Assembly: GCF_039539485.1 (NCBI RefSeq)
Contig: NZ_BAABDF010000003.1
Location: 186,001-250,000, forward strand
Reading direction: 5' to 3'
Source: Celeribacter arenosi
GTDB lineage: Bacteria; Pseudomonadota; Alphaproteobacteria; Rhodobacterales; Rhodobacteraceae
Length of the DNA: 64,000 nucleotides
In this document: positions 17,920 through 26,142 of the stretch, piece after piece
Layout: each line of letters starts with the position of its first letter
Numbering within the stretch: position 1 is the stretch's first letter
Program-made: the position numbers and the translations under genes
The notes under the pieces: model-generated
The model's database searches: none
Seen by the model: only the letters and a program-made list of their open reading frames with translations
Told to the model about the DNA's origin: nothing

Positions 17920-18666
17920 ATGCAAACGCATCCGTCCACGATTGACGACAGCGAAGTTGCGAAATTCGAAGCCATGGCTGCCGAATGGTGGGATCCTAAC
18001 GGCAAATTCAAACCGTTGCACATGCTCAACCCTTGCCGCCTCGACTACATCACCTCCCAGATTGCGGTCGAATTCGGGCGCGATTTGTCTGAGGAATCAC
18101 CGTTTGCTGGCCTGCGGATTCTCGACATCGGTTGTGGTGGGGGCCTTTTGTCCGAACCCATGGCCCGCCTCGGCGCAACTGTCGTGGGCGCGGATGCGGC
18201 AGCGGGCAACATCCCCGTGGCTCAGGTCCATGCACAGCAATCGGGCCTCGACATCGACTATCGGCACACCACTGCCGAAGCGATTGCTGAAAAAGGCGAG
18301 ACGTTCGATGTGATTTTGAACATGGAAGTCGTCGAACACGTCGCAGACCCGCTCGAATTCCTCACCGCCTGCGAGTCGCTCCTCGAACCCGGCGGCGTGA
18401 TGATCACCTCGACGATCAACCGGAACGCCAAAAGCTATGTGATGGCAATCTTCGGGGCAGAAGTGGTGATGCGTTGGCTCCCACGCGGCACGCATGACTG
18501 GAACAAATTCATAACGCCTGACGAGTTGTTCGATCTCTTGTCGAAATCCGGCCTCGATCCTGTCGACCGCAAAGGGTTCGTGTTTAACCCTGTGCTCTGG
18601 ACATGGTCCCTCTCGGATCGCGATTTGTCGGTGAACTATGTCACAACATCGACCAAACCGACCTGA
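17920..18666 (+). CDS. ubiG: Ubiquinone biosynthesis O-methyltransferase
   Basis: 248 residues from the ATG at 17920, preceded by AAGGAGAGGATC, an almost perfect ribosome site; the upstream in-frame ATG at 17905 lacks one. SAM-binding motif I is DIGCGGGLLSEPMARLGA; the FEAMAAEWWDPNGKFKPLH N terminus is diagnostic of UbiG. It performs both O-methylation steps in ubiquinone synthesis. The stop lies 2 nt from that of the convergent marR gene. Confidence 0.97.
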   Translation: MQTHPSTIDDSEVAKFEAMAAEWWDPNGKFKPLHMLNPCRLDYITSQIAVEFGRDLSEESPFAGLRILDIGCGGGLLSEPMARLGATVVGADAAAGNIPVAQVHAQQSGLDIDYRHTTAEAIAEKGETFDVILNMEVVEHVADPLEFLTACESLLEPGGVMITSTINRNAKSYVMAIFGAEVVMRWLPRGTHDWNKFITPDELFDLLSKSGLDPVDRKGFVFNPVLWTWSLSDRDLSVNYVTTSTKPT

Positions 18667-18668
18667 TC

Positions 18669-19118
18669 CTACTGGCCTGAATTCTCGAAAATGATACGCA
18701 TCTCGCGCAACACAGGGATCGCGGCGCGGACACGGTCGGCGCCGATGGTATCCAGTATCTCGTTCAGGATCGGCGTAATCGCGGCAAGCGCCGCATCGCG
18801 CGCGGTTCGCCCGGCCGGTGAAATCGACACAAACTTGCGCCGCGCATCGTCCCAATCGGGCCGAATATGCACATAACCCGCCCACTCGAGCTTGTTCAGC
18901 GTATTGGTCATCGCCCCGCGCGTGACGTGAAAAGCACGGGCGAGCTGTGCAGGCGAGCGTTCATCATTTGCGCGCGCAAGCAGGTTGAGAACCGAAAAAT
19001 GGCTAATCTCCATACCCTTGGGCAAGGCGCGCGATAGCCGGTTGCGCGCCAACTGGTCGGCCATGAAAACTTCGGAAAACAGCGCAACCGCTAAAGGATC
19101 ACTATCTGAGTCACTCAT
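18669..19118 (-). CDS. MarR-family transcriptional regulator
   Basis: 149 residues with a MarR winged helix-turn-helix (FSVLNLLARA, SPAQLARAFHVTRGAMTNTL, and wing DWDDARRKFVSISP). The ATG at 19118 is chosen because AAGGGACGG lies just upstream; an earlier in-frame start at 19187 would sit inside the preceding gene. It overlaps the nitrilase gene by 8 nt, so it is probably the last gene of the comF-grx-nit operon. Ligand and targets are unknown; operon autoregulation is a guess. Confidence 0.88.
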   Translation of the reverse strand: MSDSDSDPLAVALFSEVFMADQLARNRLSRALPKGMEISHFSVLNLLARANDERSPAQLARAFHVTRGAMTNTLNKLEWAGYVHIRPDWDDARRKFVSISPAGRTARDAALAAITPILNEILDTIGADRVRAAIPVLREMRIIFENSGQ

Positions 19119-19953
19119 GTGCCGTCCCTTCATAGGATCTGTCGTGGGCAAGAGATGGAATGCGGCTTCGCGCGTCTTTGGCTGCATTCGGGTCTATTTC
19201 AACGATCCCGTAACCAACATCCTCACCACCATCGTACATCACGTCGCCCCATGGCGAGACGGCCAGTGAATGCCCATAGGTGCGCCGTTTGCCGCCCGCG
19301 GCCTCCGCATGCAGACCAGTTTGCGCCGGAGCGAGAATGTAGGATCCCGTTTCGATTGCCCGCGCGCGCAAAAGAACGTGCCAATGCGCCTGCCCCGTGG
19401 TCTCGGAAAAAGCCGACGGCACAGTAAGAACTTCCGCCCCCGCCTGCGCCAGATCGCGATACAGGTAGGGAAATCTCAGATCGTAGCAGATCGTCATACC
19501 AATCCGCCCAAAGGGCCCATCCGCGACAACCGCCTTGTCCCCCGGTCGATACCCTGCCGACTCCCGATAGCTTTCGCTCTGCGACACGGTCACATCAAAC
19601 ATGTGGATCTTGTCGTACTTCGCGACAATTTTGCCTGCAGGATCGATCAAAAACGACCTGTTCGCAAAACGCCCGTCGGCGTCATCAGTTTTAAGGGCGA
19701 GCGACCCAATCAATAACCAAACCCGGTGGCGCGCAGCCGTTTCACGCAGCCCGCGCAGGGTCGGATCGGTGCCTTGTGTGCACAAAACCGCTTCCTGATG
19801 GGCAAGTGACGTCGACACGCAATTGGTGACTTCCGGCGTCAAAACAAACGTCGCCCCACGCCCGACCGCCGCATCGATCAAATCCGTCGTCATTGCGAGA
19901 TTCGCAACCGGATCGTCGCTGGAATTCAGGGTGATGAGAGCGGCCTTTGTCAC
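19111..19953 (-). CDS. Carbon-nitrogen hydrolase, Nit1/deaminated-glutathione amidase type
   Basis: 280 residues. The nitrilase-superfamily triad is complete: Glu41 (TPEV), Lys115 (YDKIHMFD) and Cys156 (ICYDLRFP). YDKIHMFDVTV and RFPYLYR are the patterns of the Nit1/NIT2-like branch, which removes the amide from deaminated glutathione or alpha-ketoglutaramate. Sitting next to a glutaredoxin gene agrees with a glutathione-repair role. The exact substrate cannot be fixed from sequence. 3 nt separate it from grx. Confidence 0.88.
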   Translation of the reverse strand: MTKAALITLNSSDDPVANLAMTTDLIDAAVGRGATFVLTPEVTNCVSTSLAHQEAVLCTQGTDPTLRGLRETAARHRVWLLIGSLALKTDDADGRFANRSFLIDPAGKIVAKYDKIHMFDVTVSQSESYRESAGYRPGDKAVVADGPFGRIGMTICYDLRFPYLYRDLAQAGAEVLTVPSAFSETTGQAHWHVLLRARAIETGSYILAPAQTGLHAEAAGGKRRTYGHSLAVSPWGDVMYDGGEDVGYGIVEIDPNAAKDARSRIPSLAHDRSYEGTAHE

Positions 19954-19956
19954 ACG

Positions 19957-20214
19957 CTATCCGTCCAGAAGGGCATCGAGTTTCCCCGCGCGCTCGAGAG
20001 CGTGAAGCTCGTCCGAGCCGCCTACATGAACCTCGCCAATGAAAATCTGCGGCACAGTATGGCGCCCATGCGCCCGCGACATCATTTCCTGCCGTTTGGA
20101 GGGATCAGACATGACGTCAAAATCGGTGTAGGTGACGCCCTTCTTGTCGAGCAACCGCTTGGCGGCGATGCAATAGGGACAAATCGGGGTGGTATATAGT
20201 TCGACGGGCTGCAT
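19957..20214 (-). CDS. grxC: Glutaredoxin 3
   Basis: 85 residues, the normal size of GrxC. Dithiol active site CPYC at Cys12 and Cys15; TVPQIF with the cis-proline, and GGSDELHAL for glutathione binding. Reduces protein disulfides and glutathione-mixed disulfides in the cytosol. It follows comF by 35 nt and precedes the Nit1-like gene by 3 nt. Confidence 0.95.
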   Translation of the reverse strand: MQPVELYTTPICPYCIAAKRLLDKKGVTYTDFDVMSDPSKRQEMMSRAHGRHTVPQIFIGEVHVGGSDELHALERAGKLDALLDG

Positions 20215-20249
20215 TCGATATCCTCATGGTTCGGGGTGACTATAAGGAT

Positions 20250-20963
20250 TTAGGTCTCTCCTGCAACGCGGGCGAGGATTGCGATCGAAACATCTGCGGC
20301 ACCAGCGGATTTGCACAATGTCGCACATTCTTCGAGCGTAGCACCCGTCGTCATGACATCATCGATGAGCAAAACATGGCGACCTTCAACTGCCAGTGTA
20401 CGCTTTGGATTCACACGGATCGCCCCCGACACGGTTTCTCGGCGATGTTCGCGCGAAAGCCCGTCGAGGCTACGTGTCGCGCTCGACCGGATCAGCAGGT
20501 CCGCACAATATTCCAGCCCGAGAACCGAGGCGACACGATCCGCCAAAAGCGCCGACTGGTTGTACTTTCGTTTGAGCATGCGCAGCCAATGCAAAGGCAC
20601 AGGAGCCACGATGGGATTGCTCTGCGCAAGATCGCGCGACGCCTGCGCGAGCCAATCCCCCGCCACCCGCGCCAAGTCCGTCCGATCCCCGTGTTTGAGC
20701 TTCAACACAATCGACCGCCCGTTGCCTTCGTACAATAGCGCCGCACGACCACGGGACCACGGCCGCGGCGTCGCGTAACAATCATTGCAAAGATCGCCCG
20801 CCTCGGCATCCCCGACAAGCGGGCGACCGCAGGCCTCGCAAGGCGGATCGACGATAAACGGCGTCTGCGCCCAACAGGTGGGACAAAGTCCGCGCGCCGC
20901 TTCGATCATTTCCTCACATGACAAACAATGTGGCGGAAAGAGTATGTCGGCCAGCCTTTGCAT
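20250..20963 (-). CDS. ComF-family phosphoribosyltransferase-like protein
   Basis: 237 residues. The N terminus has a double zinc-ribbon-like set of cysteines (CLSC, CPTC, CEAC, CNDC), followed by a type I phosphoribosyltransferase fold with the PRPP motif VLLIDDVMTTGAT. ComF in naturally competent bacteria helps take up single-stranded DNA; in most alphaproteobacteria its role is unproven. First gene of the comF-grxC-nit-marR run and divergent from the methyltransferase gene. Confidence 0.92.
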   Translation of the reverse strand: MQRLADILFPPHCLSCEEMIEAARGLCPTCWAQTPFIVDPPCEACGRPLVGDAEAGDLCNDCYATPRPWSRGRAALLYEGNGRSIVLKLKHGDRTDLARVAGDWLAQASRDLAQSNPIVAPVPLHWLRMLKRKYNQSALLADRVASVLGLEYCADLLIRSSATRSLDGLSREHRRETVSGAIRVNPKRTLAVEGRHVLLIDDVMTTGATLEECATLCKSAGAADVSIAILARVAGET

Positions 20964-21010
20964 TCCCTGTCCCGAAATCTAAAGTGCGCCCAAACGCGGA
21001 GACCCACCAC

Positions 21011-21835
21011 ATGTCCAACCCGACCCCATTGGTCGACCGAGATCGGCTAACCCGACAACGCACGCGCGCATCGCGTCGCGGGGGCGATTTTTTTCTCCAC
21101 GCCGAAGCGCGTTTCGAAATCGATGATCGCCTCGAATTGGTTAACAGATCGTTTCAAAGGGTCGCGATCGTCACAGGATTTCCCGATATCTGGCGCGAAT
21201 GGTACCCCGATGCGACGGTCGTCCCCGACGATGAAATCCTGAACCTCGAAGAACGCGCCTATGATCTGGTGATCCACGCAATGGCGCTCCACTGCGCGAA
21301 CGATCCTGTCGGACAGATGATTCAATGCAACCGCGCGCTGGTACCGGACGGATTATTCCTCGCGGTGTTTTTTGGCGACAACACTCTCACCGAACTGCGC
21401 GCCTGTCTCGCCGAGGCGGAGATCGCTCTGACGGGCGGATTGTCGCCCCGTGTTCTGCCCATGGGCGAGCTGAGCACTGTCGGCGCCCTCCTCCAACGCG
21501 CGTCTTTCGCGCTTCCTGTGGCGGACAAATCGTCGCGACAGGTGACCTATGCCTCACTCGATCGGCTGGTGTCCGATCTGCGCGATATGGGCGAAACCGC
21601 CGCCATGAGCCACCGTGGCACACCCGCGACACGAACCCTCATGGCGCAAACTGCCGCGCTCTATTCGACACATTTCGGGGAAAATGACCGACTTAGAGCC
21701 ACTTTTGACCTCATTTGCCTCACAGGCTGGGCGCCCGATGCCAGCCAACCCAAACCATTGATGCCCGGCTCTGCCACCACCCGACTGGCGGACGCCCTCA
21801 AAACACGAGAGATTGTCATTCCCGAAACGGAATAG
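21011..21835 (+). CDS. SAM-dependent methyltransferase-fold protein, BioC/NDUFAF5-like
   Basis: 274 residues from the ATG at 21011; the open frame extends upstream into the divergent comF region. It resembles the BioC-like family that includes mitochondrial NDUFAF5, with a degenerate nucleotide-binding motif (VAIVTGFPDIWREWYPD) and the region LVIHAMALHCANDPVGQMIQ then NRALVPDGLFLAVFFG. NDUFAF5 hydroxylates an arginine of complex I subunit NDUFS7, so a similar role in NADH dehydrogenase assembly is possible. A biotin role is unlikely because no bio genes are near. Confidence 0.75.
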   Translation: MSNPTPLVDRDRLTRQRTRASRRGGDFFLHAEARFEIDDRLELVNRSFQRVAIVTGFPDIWREWYPDATVVPDDEILNLEERAYDLVIHAMALHCANDPVGQMIQCNRALVPDGLFLAVFFGDNTLTELRACLAEAEIALTGGLSPRVLPMGELSTVGALLQRASFALPVADKSSRQVTYASLDRLVSDLRDMGETAAMSHRGTPATRTLMAQTAALYSTHFGENDRLRATFDLICLTGWAPDASQPKPLMPGSATTRLADALKTREIVIPETE

Positions 21836-21899
21836 TGGGGCATTGACCCTCCGCGACATCGCTCTAAGCCTAACCTTCGAGAATAAGACAGGACGAAAA

Positions 21900-22985
21900 A
21901 TGGGACGAATGAAACCAACACGCCTCGATACGAAGGCCGCAGACGCCACCTGCCCTGCCCACGCACAGGCTGACCACCCGAAGATTCCGAAAGAGAAAAT
22001 TGGTGTTCTGCTCGCCAACCTCGGGACGCCGGATGGAACCGACTACTGGTCGATGCGTCGCTACCTCAATGAATTCCTGTCGGACAAACGGGTCATCGAC
22101 TACCCGCGCTGGCAATGGCAGCCGATCCTGCAGGGCATCGTTCTCTCCGTCCGCCCATCCAAATCCGGCGCCGCTTACCGATCCATCTGGAACGAGGAAG
22201 CGGATGAAAGCCCGCTCATGACCATCACCAAAGATCAGGTCGCAGCGATCAAATCGCGCATCTCTGCCGTCTATGGCGACGAGGTGGTGGTGGATTTCTG
22301 CATGCGCTACGGCAACCCATCGACAAAATCCAAAGTCGCGGCCCTCACGGCGCAGGGATGCACCAAAATCCTGTTCTTCCCGCTCTACCCGCAGTACGCA
22401 GGCGCCACGACAGCGACGGCAAACGACCAATTCTTCCGCGCTTTGATGGAAGAAAACTGGCAACCCGCATCGCGCACCGTCCCACCCTATTTTGAAGACC
22501 CCACTTATATCGATGCCCTCGCGCAATCGGTCGAGAATGCATACGAGGGCGCGGACAAAAAACCTGATATCCTGATCTGCTCCTACCACGGCCTGCCGGA
22601 ACGCTACCTGAAGGTCGGCGGTGATCCCTACCATTGCCAGTGCCGCAAAACGACGCGACTCCTCAAAGAGCGGCTCGGCTGGAACGACACGCAGATCATG
22701 ACAACCTTCCAGTCCAAATTCGGACCCGAAGAGTGGCTCCAACCCTACACCGTGGAAGAGGTCGCTCGTCAGGCCGAGGCGGGGCGCAAATCCATCGCGG
22801 TCTGCGCGCCTGCGTTTTCCGCCGACTGCATTGAAACACTCGAAGAGATCAATGAAGAAATCCGCGAAAGCTTCGAACACGCTGGTGGAGAGGATTTCCT
22901 CTACATCCCCTGCCTCAACGATGAACCGGCGCATATCGATGCGCTTGTCGGGGTGATTGAACGAAACCTGCAAGGCTGGGTTTGA
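21900..22985 (+). CDS. hemH: Ferrochelatase
   Basis: 361 residues from the ATG at 21900, preceded by AGGA with a 6-nt gap; a second ATG at 21909 is possible. Catalytic-site signatures are present: ANLGTP near the N terminus, SYHGLPERYLKVGGDPYHC with the metal-binding His, and FSADCIETLEE with the acidic residue. It inserts ferrous iron into protoporphyrin IX, the last step of protohaem synthesis. HemJ, an earlier pathway step, is at 51.7 kb. An N-terminal tail of about 35 residues is longer than in E. coli. Confidence 0.97.
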   Translation: MGRMKPTRLDTKAADATCPAHAQADHPKIPKEKIGVLLANLGTPDGTDYWSMRRYLNEFLSDKRVIDYPRWQWQPILQGIVLSVRPSKSGAAYRSIWNEEADESPLMTITKDQVAAIKSRISAVYGDEVVVDFCMRYGNPSTKSKVAALTAQGCTKILFFPLYPQYAGATTATANDQFFRALMEENWQPASRTVPPYFEDPTYIDALAQSVENAYEGADKKPDILICSYHGLPERYLKVGGDPYHCQCRKTTRLLKERLGWNDTQIMTTFQSKFGPEEWLQPYTVEEVARQAEAGRKSIAVCAPAFSADCIETLEEINEEIRESFEHAGGEDFLYIPCLNDEPAHIDALVGVIERNLQGWV

Positions 22986-22990
22986 CACGA

Positions 22991-23014
22991 AAAAGGGCGG
23001 CCCAATGGCCGCCC
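22991..23014 (-). terminator. Terminator of the L,D-transpeptidase gene (23.0 kb)
   Basis: An 8-bp GC-only stem (22995-23002 with 23007-23014) with a 4-nt loop is followed on the minus strand by TTTTTC. It therefore ends the minus-strand transpeptidase message. For hemH on the plus strand there is no T-run after the stem, so it would be weaker. Confidence 0.8.
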
Positions 23015-23038
23015 GGTTATTCTGCATTTCCCAGGTCG

Positions 23039-23632
23039 TCAGATCAGCAAAACCTGCGTGCCGACCTTGGCGAGGCTGAATAGCTCGGCGATGTGTTCGT
23101 TGTAGAGACCGATGCAGCCGTTCGACGACCGCCGACCGATCTTTCGCGTGTCATGCGTTCCGTGGATCCGGTAATACTGCCACGACAGATACAGCGCGTG
23201 CGTGCCCAGCGGGTTGTCAGGCCCGGCGCCGACAAAATCAGGCCACTCGGGATTGCGTATCTTCATCGCAGGCGTTGGCGACCATGTCGGCCCTTCAACT
23301 TTGCGAATGATAGACGTGCGCCCCAAACGCGTGAGATCCTCCGTCAGAGGAACCGACGTCGGATAGAGTTTGTACAGCGTCTGCGCCGCATCCCAATAAT
23401 GCAGGGCGCGCGATGTGGTATCGACCAGAATTGCGCCGTTGTTGAGATTGTCGAAATAGGGACGCCAATCAAGCGACCGGAAAGACGAGATGTTACGGCG
23501 AACAACTGGGGAAAGATCGTTTTCGATTTCCGTGGTGTTCGACGTCTGGGCAACAGCAGGCAACGCAACCGCCGTCGCACAGCCCGCGACAAAGCCGCGG
23601 CGGCTAAGGGTCTTGGTGGGGTTATGAGCCAT
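23039..23632 (-). CDS. L,D-transpeptidase (YkuD), Tat-type signal
   Basis: 197 residues from the ATG at 23632; an in-frame GTG at 23650 is an alternative, and neither has a clear ribosome site. The N terminus carries SRRGFVAG followed by a hydrophobic stretch, a probable twin-arginine signal. The YkuD catalytic motif HGTHD...SSNGCIGL is intact with Cys173. Such enzymes make 3-3 peptidoglycan cross-links or attach proteins to the wall. Divergent from the CAP-domain lipoprotein gene. Confidence 0.9.
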   Translation of the reverse strand: MAHNPTKTLSRRGFVAGCATAVALPAVAQTSNTTEIENDLSPVVRRNISSFRSLDWRPYFDNLNNGAILVDTTSRALHYWDAAQTLYKLYPTSVPLTEDLTRLGRTSIIRKVEGPTWSPTPAMKIRNPEWPDFVGAGPDNPLGTHALYLSWQYYRIHGTHDTRKIGRRSSNGCIGLYNEHIAELFSLAKVGTQVLLI

Positions 23633-23796
23633 GTTACGGGTTCTTTTCACTGAATTAGGTTAGGTAGCGGTATATTGTGGTCGGTGTCTTATCGCAAATC
23701 AAACAATCGTGGCTGGCGAAAAGTTGCGAAGAAGATTTGATCATTCCCACATTTAGCTTTAGTTCATGATCGCATTGTCCAATGGAGTGTCCTTTT

Positions 23797-24333
23797 ATGG
23801 TCCGTATTTTTGCGATGTTTTTGGTGCTCGTCGTCACCCTTGCCGGTTGTACAACTGAGCCACAGCGCCTCGCCGCTGACGGCAAACCTTTGCCCAAACT
23901 GTATCGCATCCGCAGTGCGGATGATGCCCGCGTGCAGTACAGCATGCTTGATTCCGTAAACGCCCTTCGCGCAGCTGCCGGTGCCGCGCCGGTGACCTTT
24001 GATGCGCGCCTGAATGCCGCCGCCGCGACCCATTCGCGCGACATGCAAAACCAGAATCGCCCATGGCACTTTGGCTCGGATGGATCTTCCCCGATCGACC
24101 GCGTTGCCCGCGCGGGCTATCCCGGCATGATGCTCGGTGAAAACATTTCCGAAACCTACGAAACAGAACTCGAAACCCTGAGCGCATGGATGGAGCAACC
24201 CGACACGCGGGCCATCATCCTCGATCGCCGCGCGACCGACCTCGGATTTGCGTGGTATCAGGAAGAGAACGGAAAACTATGGTGGACCCTGCTCATGGGT
24301 GCACGCTCCACCGCCTTGGCATCCGCCCAATAA
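23797..24333 (+). CDS. CAP/SCP-domain lipoprotein
   Basis: 178 residues from the ATG at 23797, which has GGAG 9 nt upstream; the in-frame ATG at 23782 is itself within that ribosome site. The lipobox VTLAGC places the lipidated Cys at residue 18. The CAP domain follows (LNAAAATHSRDMQNQNRPWH, MLGENISE, LGFAWY), with the conserved His and Glu residues. Function of bacterial CAP proteins is poorly known; a cell-envelope role is likely, given L,D-transpeptidase genes on both sides. Confidence 0.88.
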   Translation: MVRIFAMFLVLVVTLAGCTTEPQRLAADGKPLPKLYRIRSADDARVQYSMLDSVNALRAAAGAAPVTFDARLNAAAATHSRDMQNQNRPWHFGSDGSSPIDRVARAGYPGMMLGENISETYETELETLSAWMEQPDTRAIILDRRATDLGFAWYQEENGKLWWTLLMGARSTALASAQ

Positions 24334-24349
24334 TCGCCCGCACCTACCC

Positions 24350-24850
24350 TCAGGGGTAGATGTGAATGAACGTTCCGTCGCGGACCATCATATAGATTTT
24401 TTCGATGTGGTGATCCGCGACAGCGATGCATCCCGCCGTCCAGTCACGCCCTTTGCCCTGGTTTTTGCCCGCTCGTCCGTGGATGAAAATGTCACCCCCC
24501 GGATTCTTTCCCTGCGCGCGAGCATAGGCCACGTCACGCACACTCGGATACGAAATCCCGAGGGAAAGGTGGAACTGTGAATTCGGGTTACGGCGGTTGA
24601 TCACATAGCTGCCTTCGGGCGTCTTACCGTCGCCTTGAAACTGCTTTGGGCCCGCGGGATTGTTGCCCAACTCGATCTTGTACGTCTCGATGATTTCATC
24701 GCCGCTCAGCAGATACATCTTGCGACGTTTTTTGTAGATGATCACCGACGTGACCTCTGGCCCCTCATAGGGCTCAAGGCGGCGCGCCAATGCGGTGTGC
24801 GGCACGGCCATGGCGGCAAAACTCGCCGATAGAAAAACTCGTCTGTCCAT
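24350..24850 (-). CDS. L,D-transpeptidase (YkuD), short form
   Basis: 166 residues with a signal peptide (about 1-22, ending ALA). The YkuD domain covers most of the protein, with FIHGRAGKNQGKGRDWTAGC containing the catalytic His and Cys141. This shorter family (ErfK/YafK-like) is distinct from the longer enzyme at 23.0 kb. Peptidoglycan remodelling in the periplasm is inferred. Its stop faces that of the CAP lipoprotein 16 bases away. Confidence 0.9.
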   Translation of the reverse strand: MDRRVFLSASFAAMAVPHTALARRLEPYEGPEVTSVIIYKKRRKMYLLSGDEIIETYKIELGNNPAGPKQFQGDGKTPEGSYVINRRNPNSQFHLSLGISYPSVRDVAYARAQGKNPGGDIFIHGRAGKNQGKGRDWTAGCIAVADHHIEKIYMMVRDGTFIHIYP

Positions 24851-24927
24851 TGTTCGCTCAACTGCCTCGTTTTTTTGGATTTTTTATACCCAAACGGGCC
24901 AATCAGGCAAGTGCGCCGTGACAACGG

Positions 24928-26142
24928 TTATCGGCTGAGTCCGGCCGAAATCTCGACATGGGTCGACCATCTGAACTGGTCCACAACTTCGACCCAATCC
25001 AGATTAAAACCGCCTTCGACAAGGATTGCGATGTCGCGCGCGAAGGTGACAGGGTTACACGACACCATACCAACACGTCCGACCGAACTCCCCGCCAGTT
25101 CGATGCACTGTGCTTCGGCACCCGGGCGTGGGGGGTCGAGAACGACCGCGTCATAGGCCTTCAACTCATCGGCCATCAGGGGGCGTCGGAACAGGTCACG
25201 TTTCTCGGTCGACACGCGATGCAAACCCGCACTCCCGCGCCACCCGCCGTCGAGCGCGACCAACATATCCGCCTCGCTTTCGACCCCGTGAACCTCCGCC
25301 GTTTCGGCCAGAGGCAATGCAAAGGTCCCACAGCCGCAAAACAGATCCGCGATCCGGTCTGCACCCTCCGTCGCACGACGCATCGCAGAAACGAGCGCCG
25401 CCTCGCCTTCGCGCGTCGCTTGCAGGAAAGCACCCGCCGGAGTCACCACAGCGGCACGACCCATCGCCATCGCGGGCTGCTCGGACATCGCGATGACCTC
25501 GTCGTCATAACTGACACGCAAAAACATCCCCTCAACCAATGCGCCAGACAACGATTGCCGCAAAGCGAGGTCGAGAGGATGCCCCCCCGAAATCGCAAGA
25601 TCGAGCCCCTTGCCCGTATCAATCACGGCGAGACTCATCGTCCCGCGCCGCGACCCTGCACAGTCCACAATCCGCTCCAGCGCGGGCAGACAGGCGAGAA
25701 TTCTTGGCGTCAACAAAAGGCAATTCGGGACAGCCACCAATTGATCCGACTGGCGTGCAAAAAACCCGACCTGCGGGCCGGACTTGAACCGTCTGCCATG
25801 CAAAACCGCGCGACGCCGTGTCTGCGCGGGTGAGGTATGAATCGTCTCTAATTCGGCGGAAATGCCCCTATTTTCCAAAGCCGTGCGCACGAGGTCCAAC
25901 TTCCACGACGACACGAATTCGTCCGTCGCGTGTTGCAGCGCGCATCCCCCGCAAGACCCATAATGAACGCAGGGCGCCTTGCGACGGTGTTCGCTCGGCT
26001 TCACAATTTTCGGGGCACGTATCCGGTGGCCGTCAACTTCACCGGCAACGATTTCACCGGGCAGCGTGCGCGGGGCGAAGATGGGACCATCTGCAATCCC
26101 GTCCCCATGATGGCCGAGCCGTTCAATGCGATACTCGCTCAC
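24928..26142 (-). CDS. RlmD/TrmA-family RNA (uracil-5-)-methyltransferase
   Basis: 404 residues. Cys58, Cys64, Cys67 and Cys141 have the C-x5-C-x2-C...C spacing of the RlmD [4Fe-4S] cluster. A SAM domain follows (IADLFCGCGTFALPLAE), then DPPRPGAEAQ and catalytic VSCNPVTFARD. It should form 5-methyluridine in rRNA or tRNA; the Fe-S cysteines favour the rRNA-type RlmD/RlmC branch over TrmA, but the target base cannot be fixed here. Start overlaps the cca stop by 4 nt, so it ends a tightly coupled operon. Confidence 0.9.
   Translation of the reverse strand: MSEYRIERLGHHGDGIADGPIFAPRTLPGEIVAGEVDGHRIRAPKIVKPSEHRRKAPCVHYGSCGGCALQHATDEFVSSWKLDLVRTALENRGISAELETIHTSPAQTRRRAVLHGRRFKSGPQVGFFARQSDQLVAVPNCLLLTPRILACLPALERIVDCAGSRRGTMSLAVIDTGKGLDLAISGGHPLDLALRQSLSGALVEGMFLRVSYDDEVIAMSEQPAMAMGRAAVVTPAGAFLQATREGEAALVSAMRRATEGADRIADLFCGCGTFALPLAETAEVHGVESEADMLVALDGGWRGSAGLHRVSTEKRDLFRRPLMADELKAYDAVVLDPPRPGAEAQCIELAGSSVGRVGMVSCNPVTFARDIAILVEGGFNLDWVEVVDQFRWSTHVEISAGLSR

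Noticed and set aside
17850..18029. 60-codon upstream extension of the proline iminopeptidase
   Set aside because: Overlaps the ubiG start and control region; the internal ATG at 17849 has AGGA upstream and gives the usual family length.
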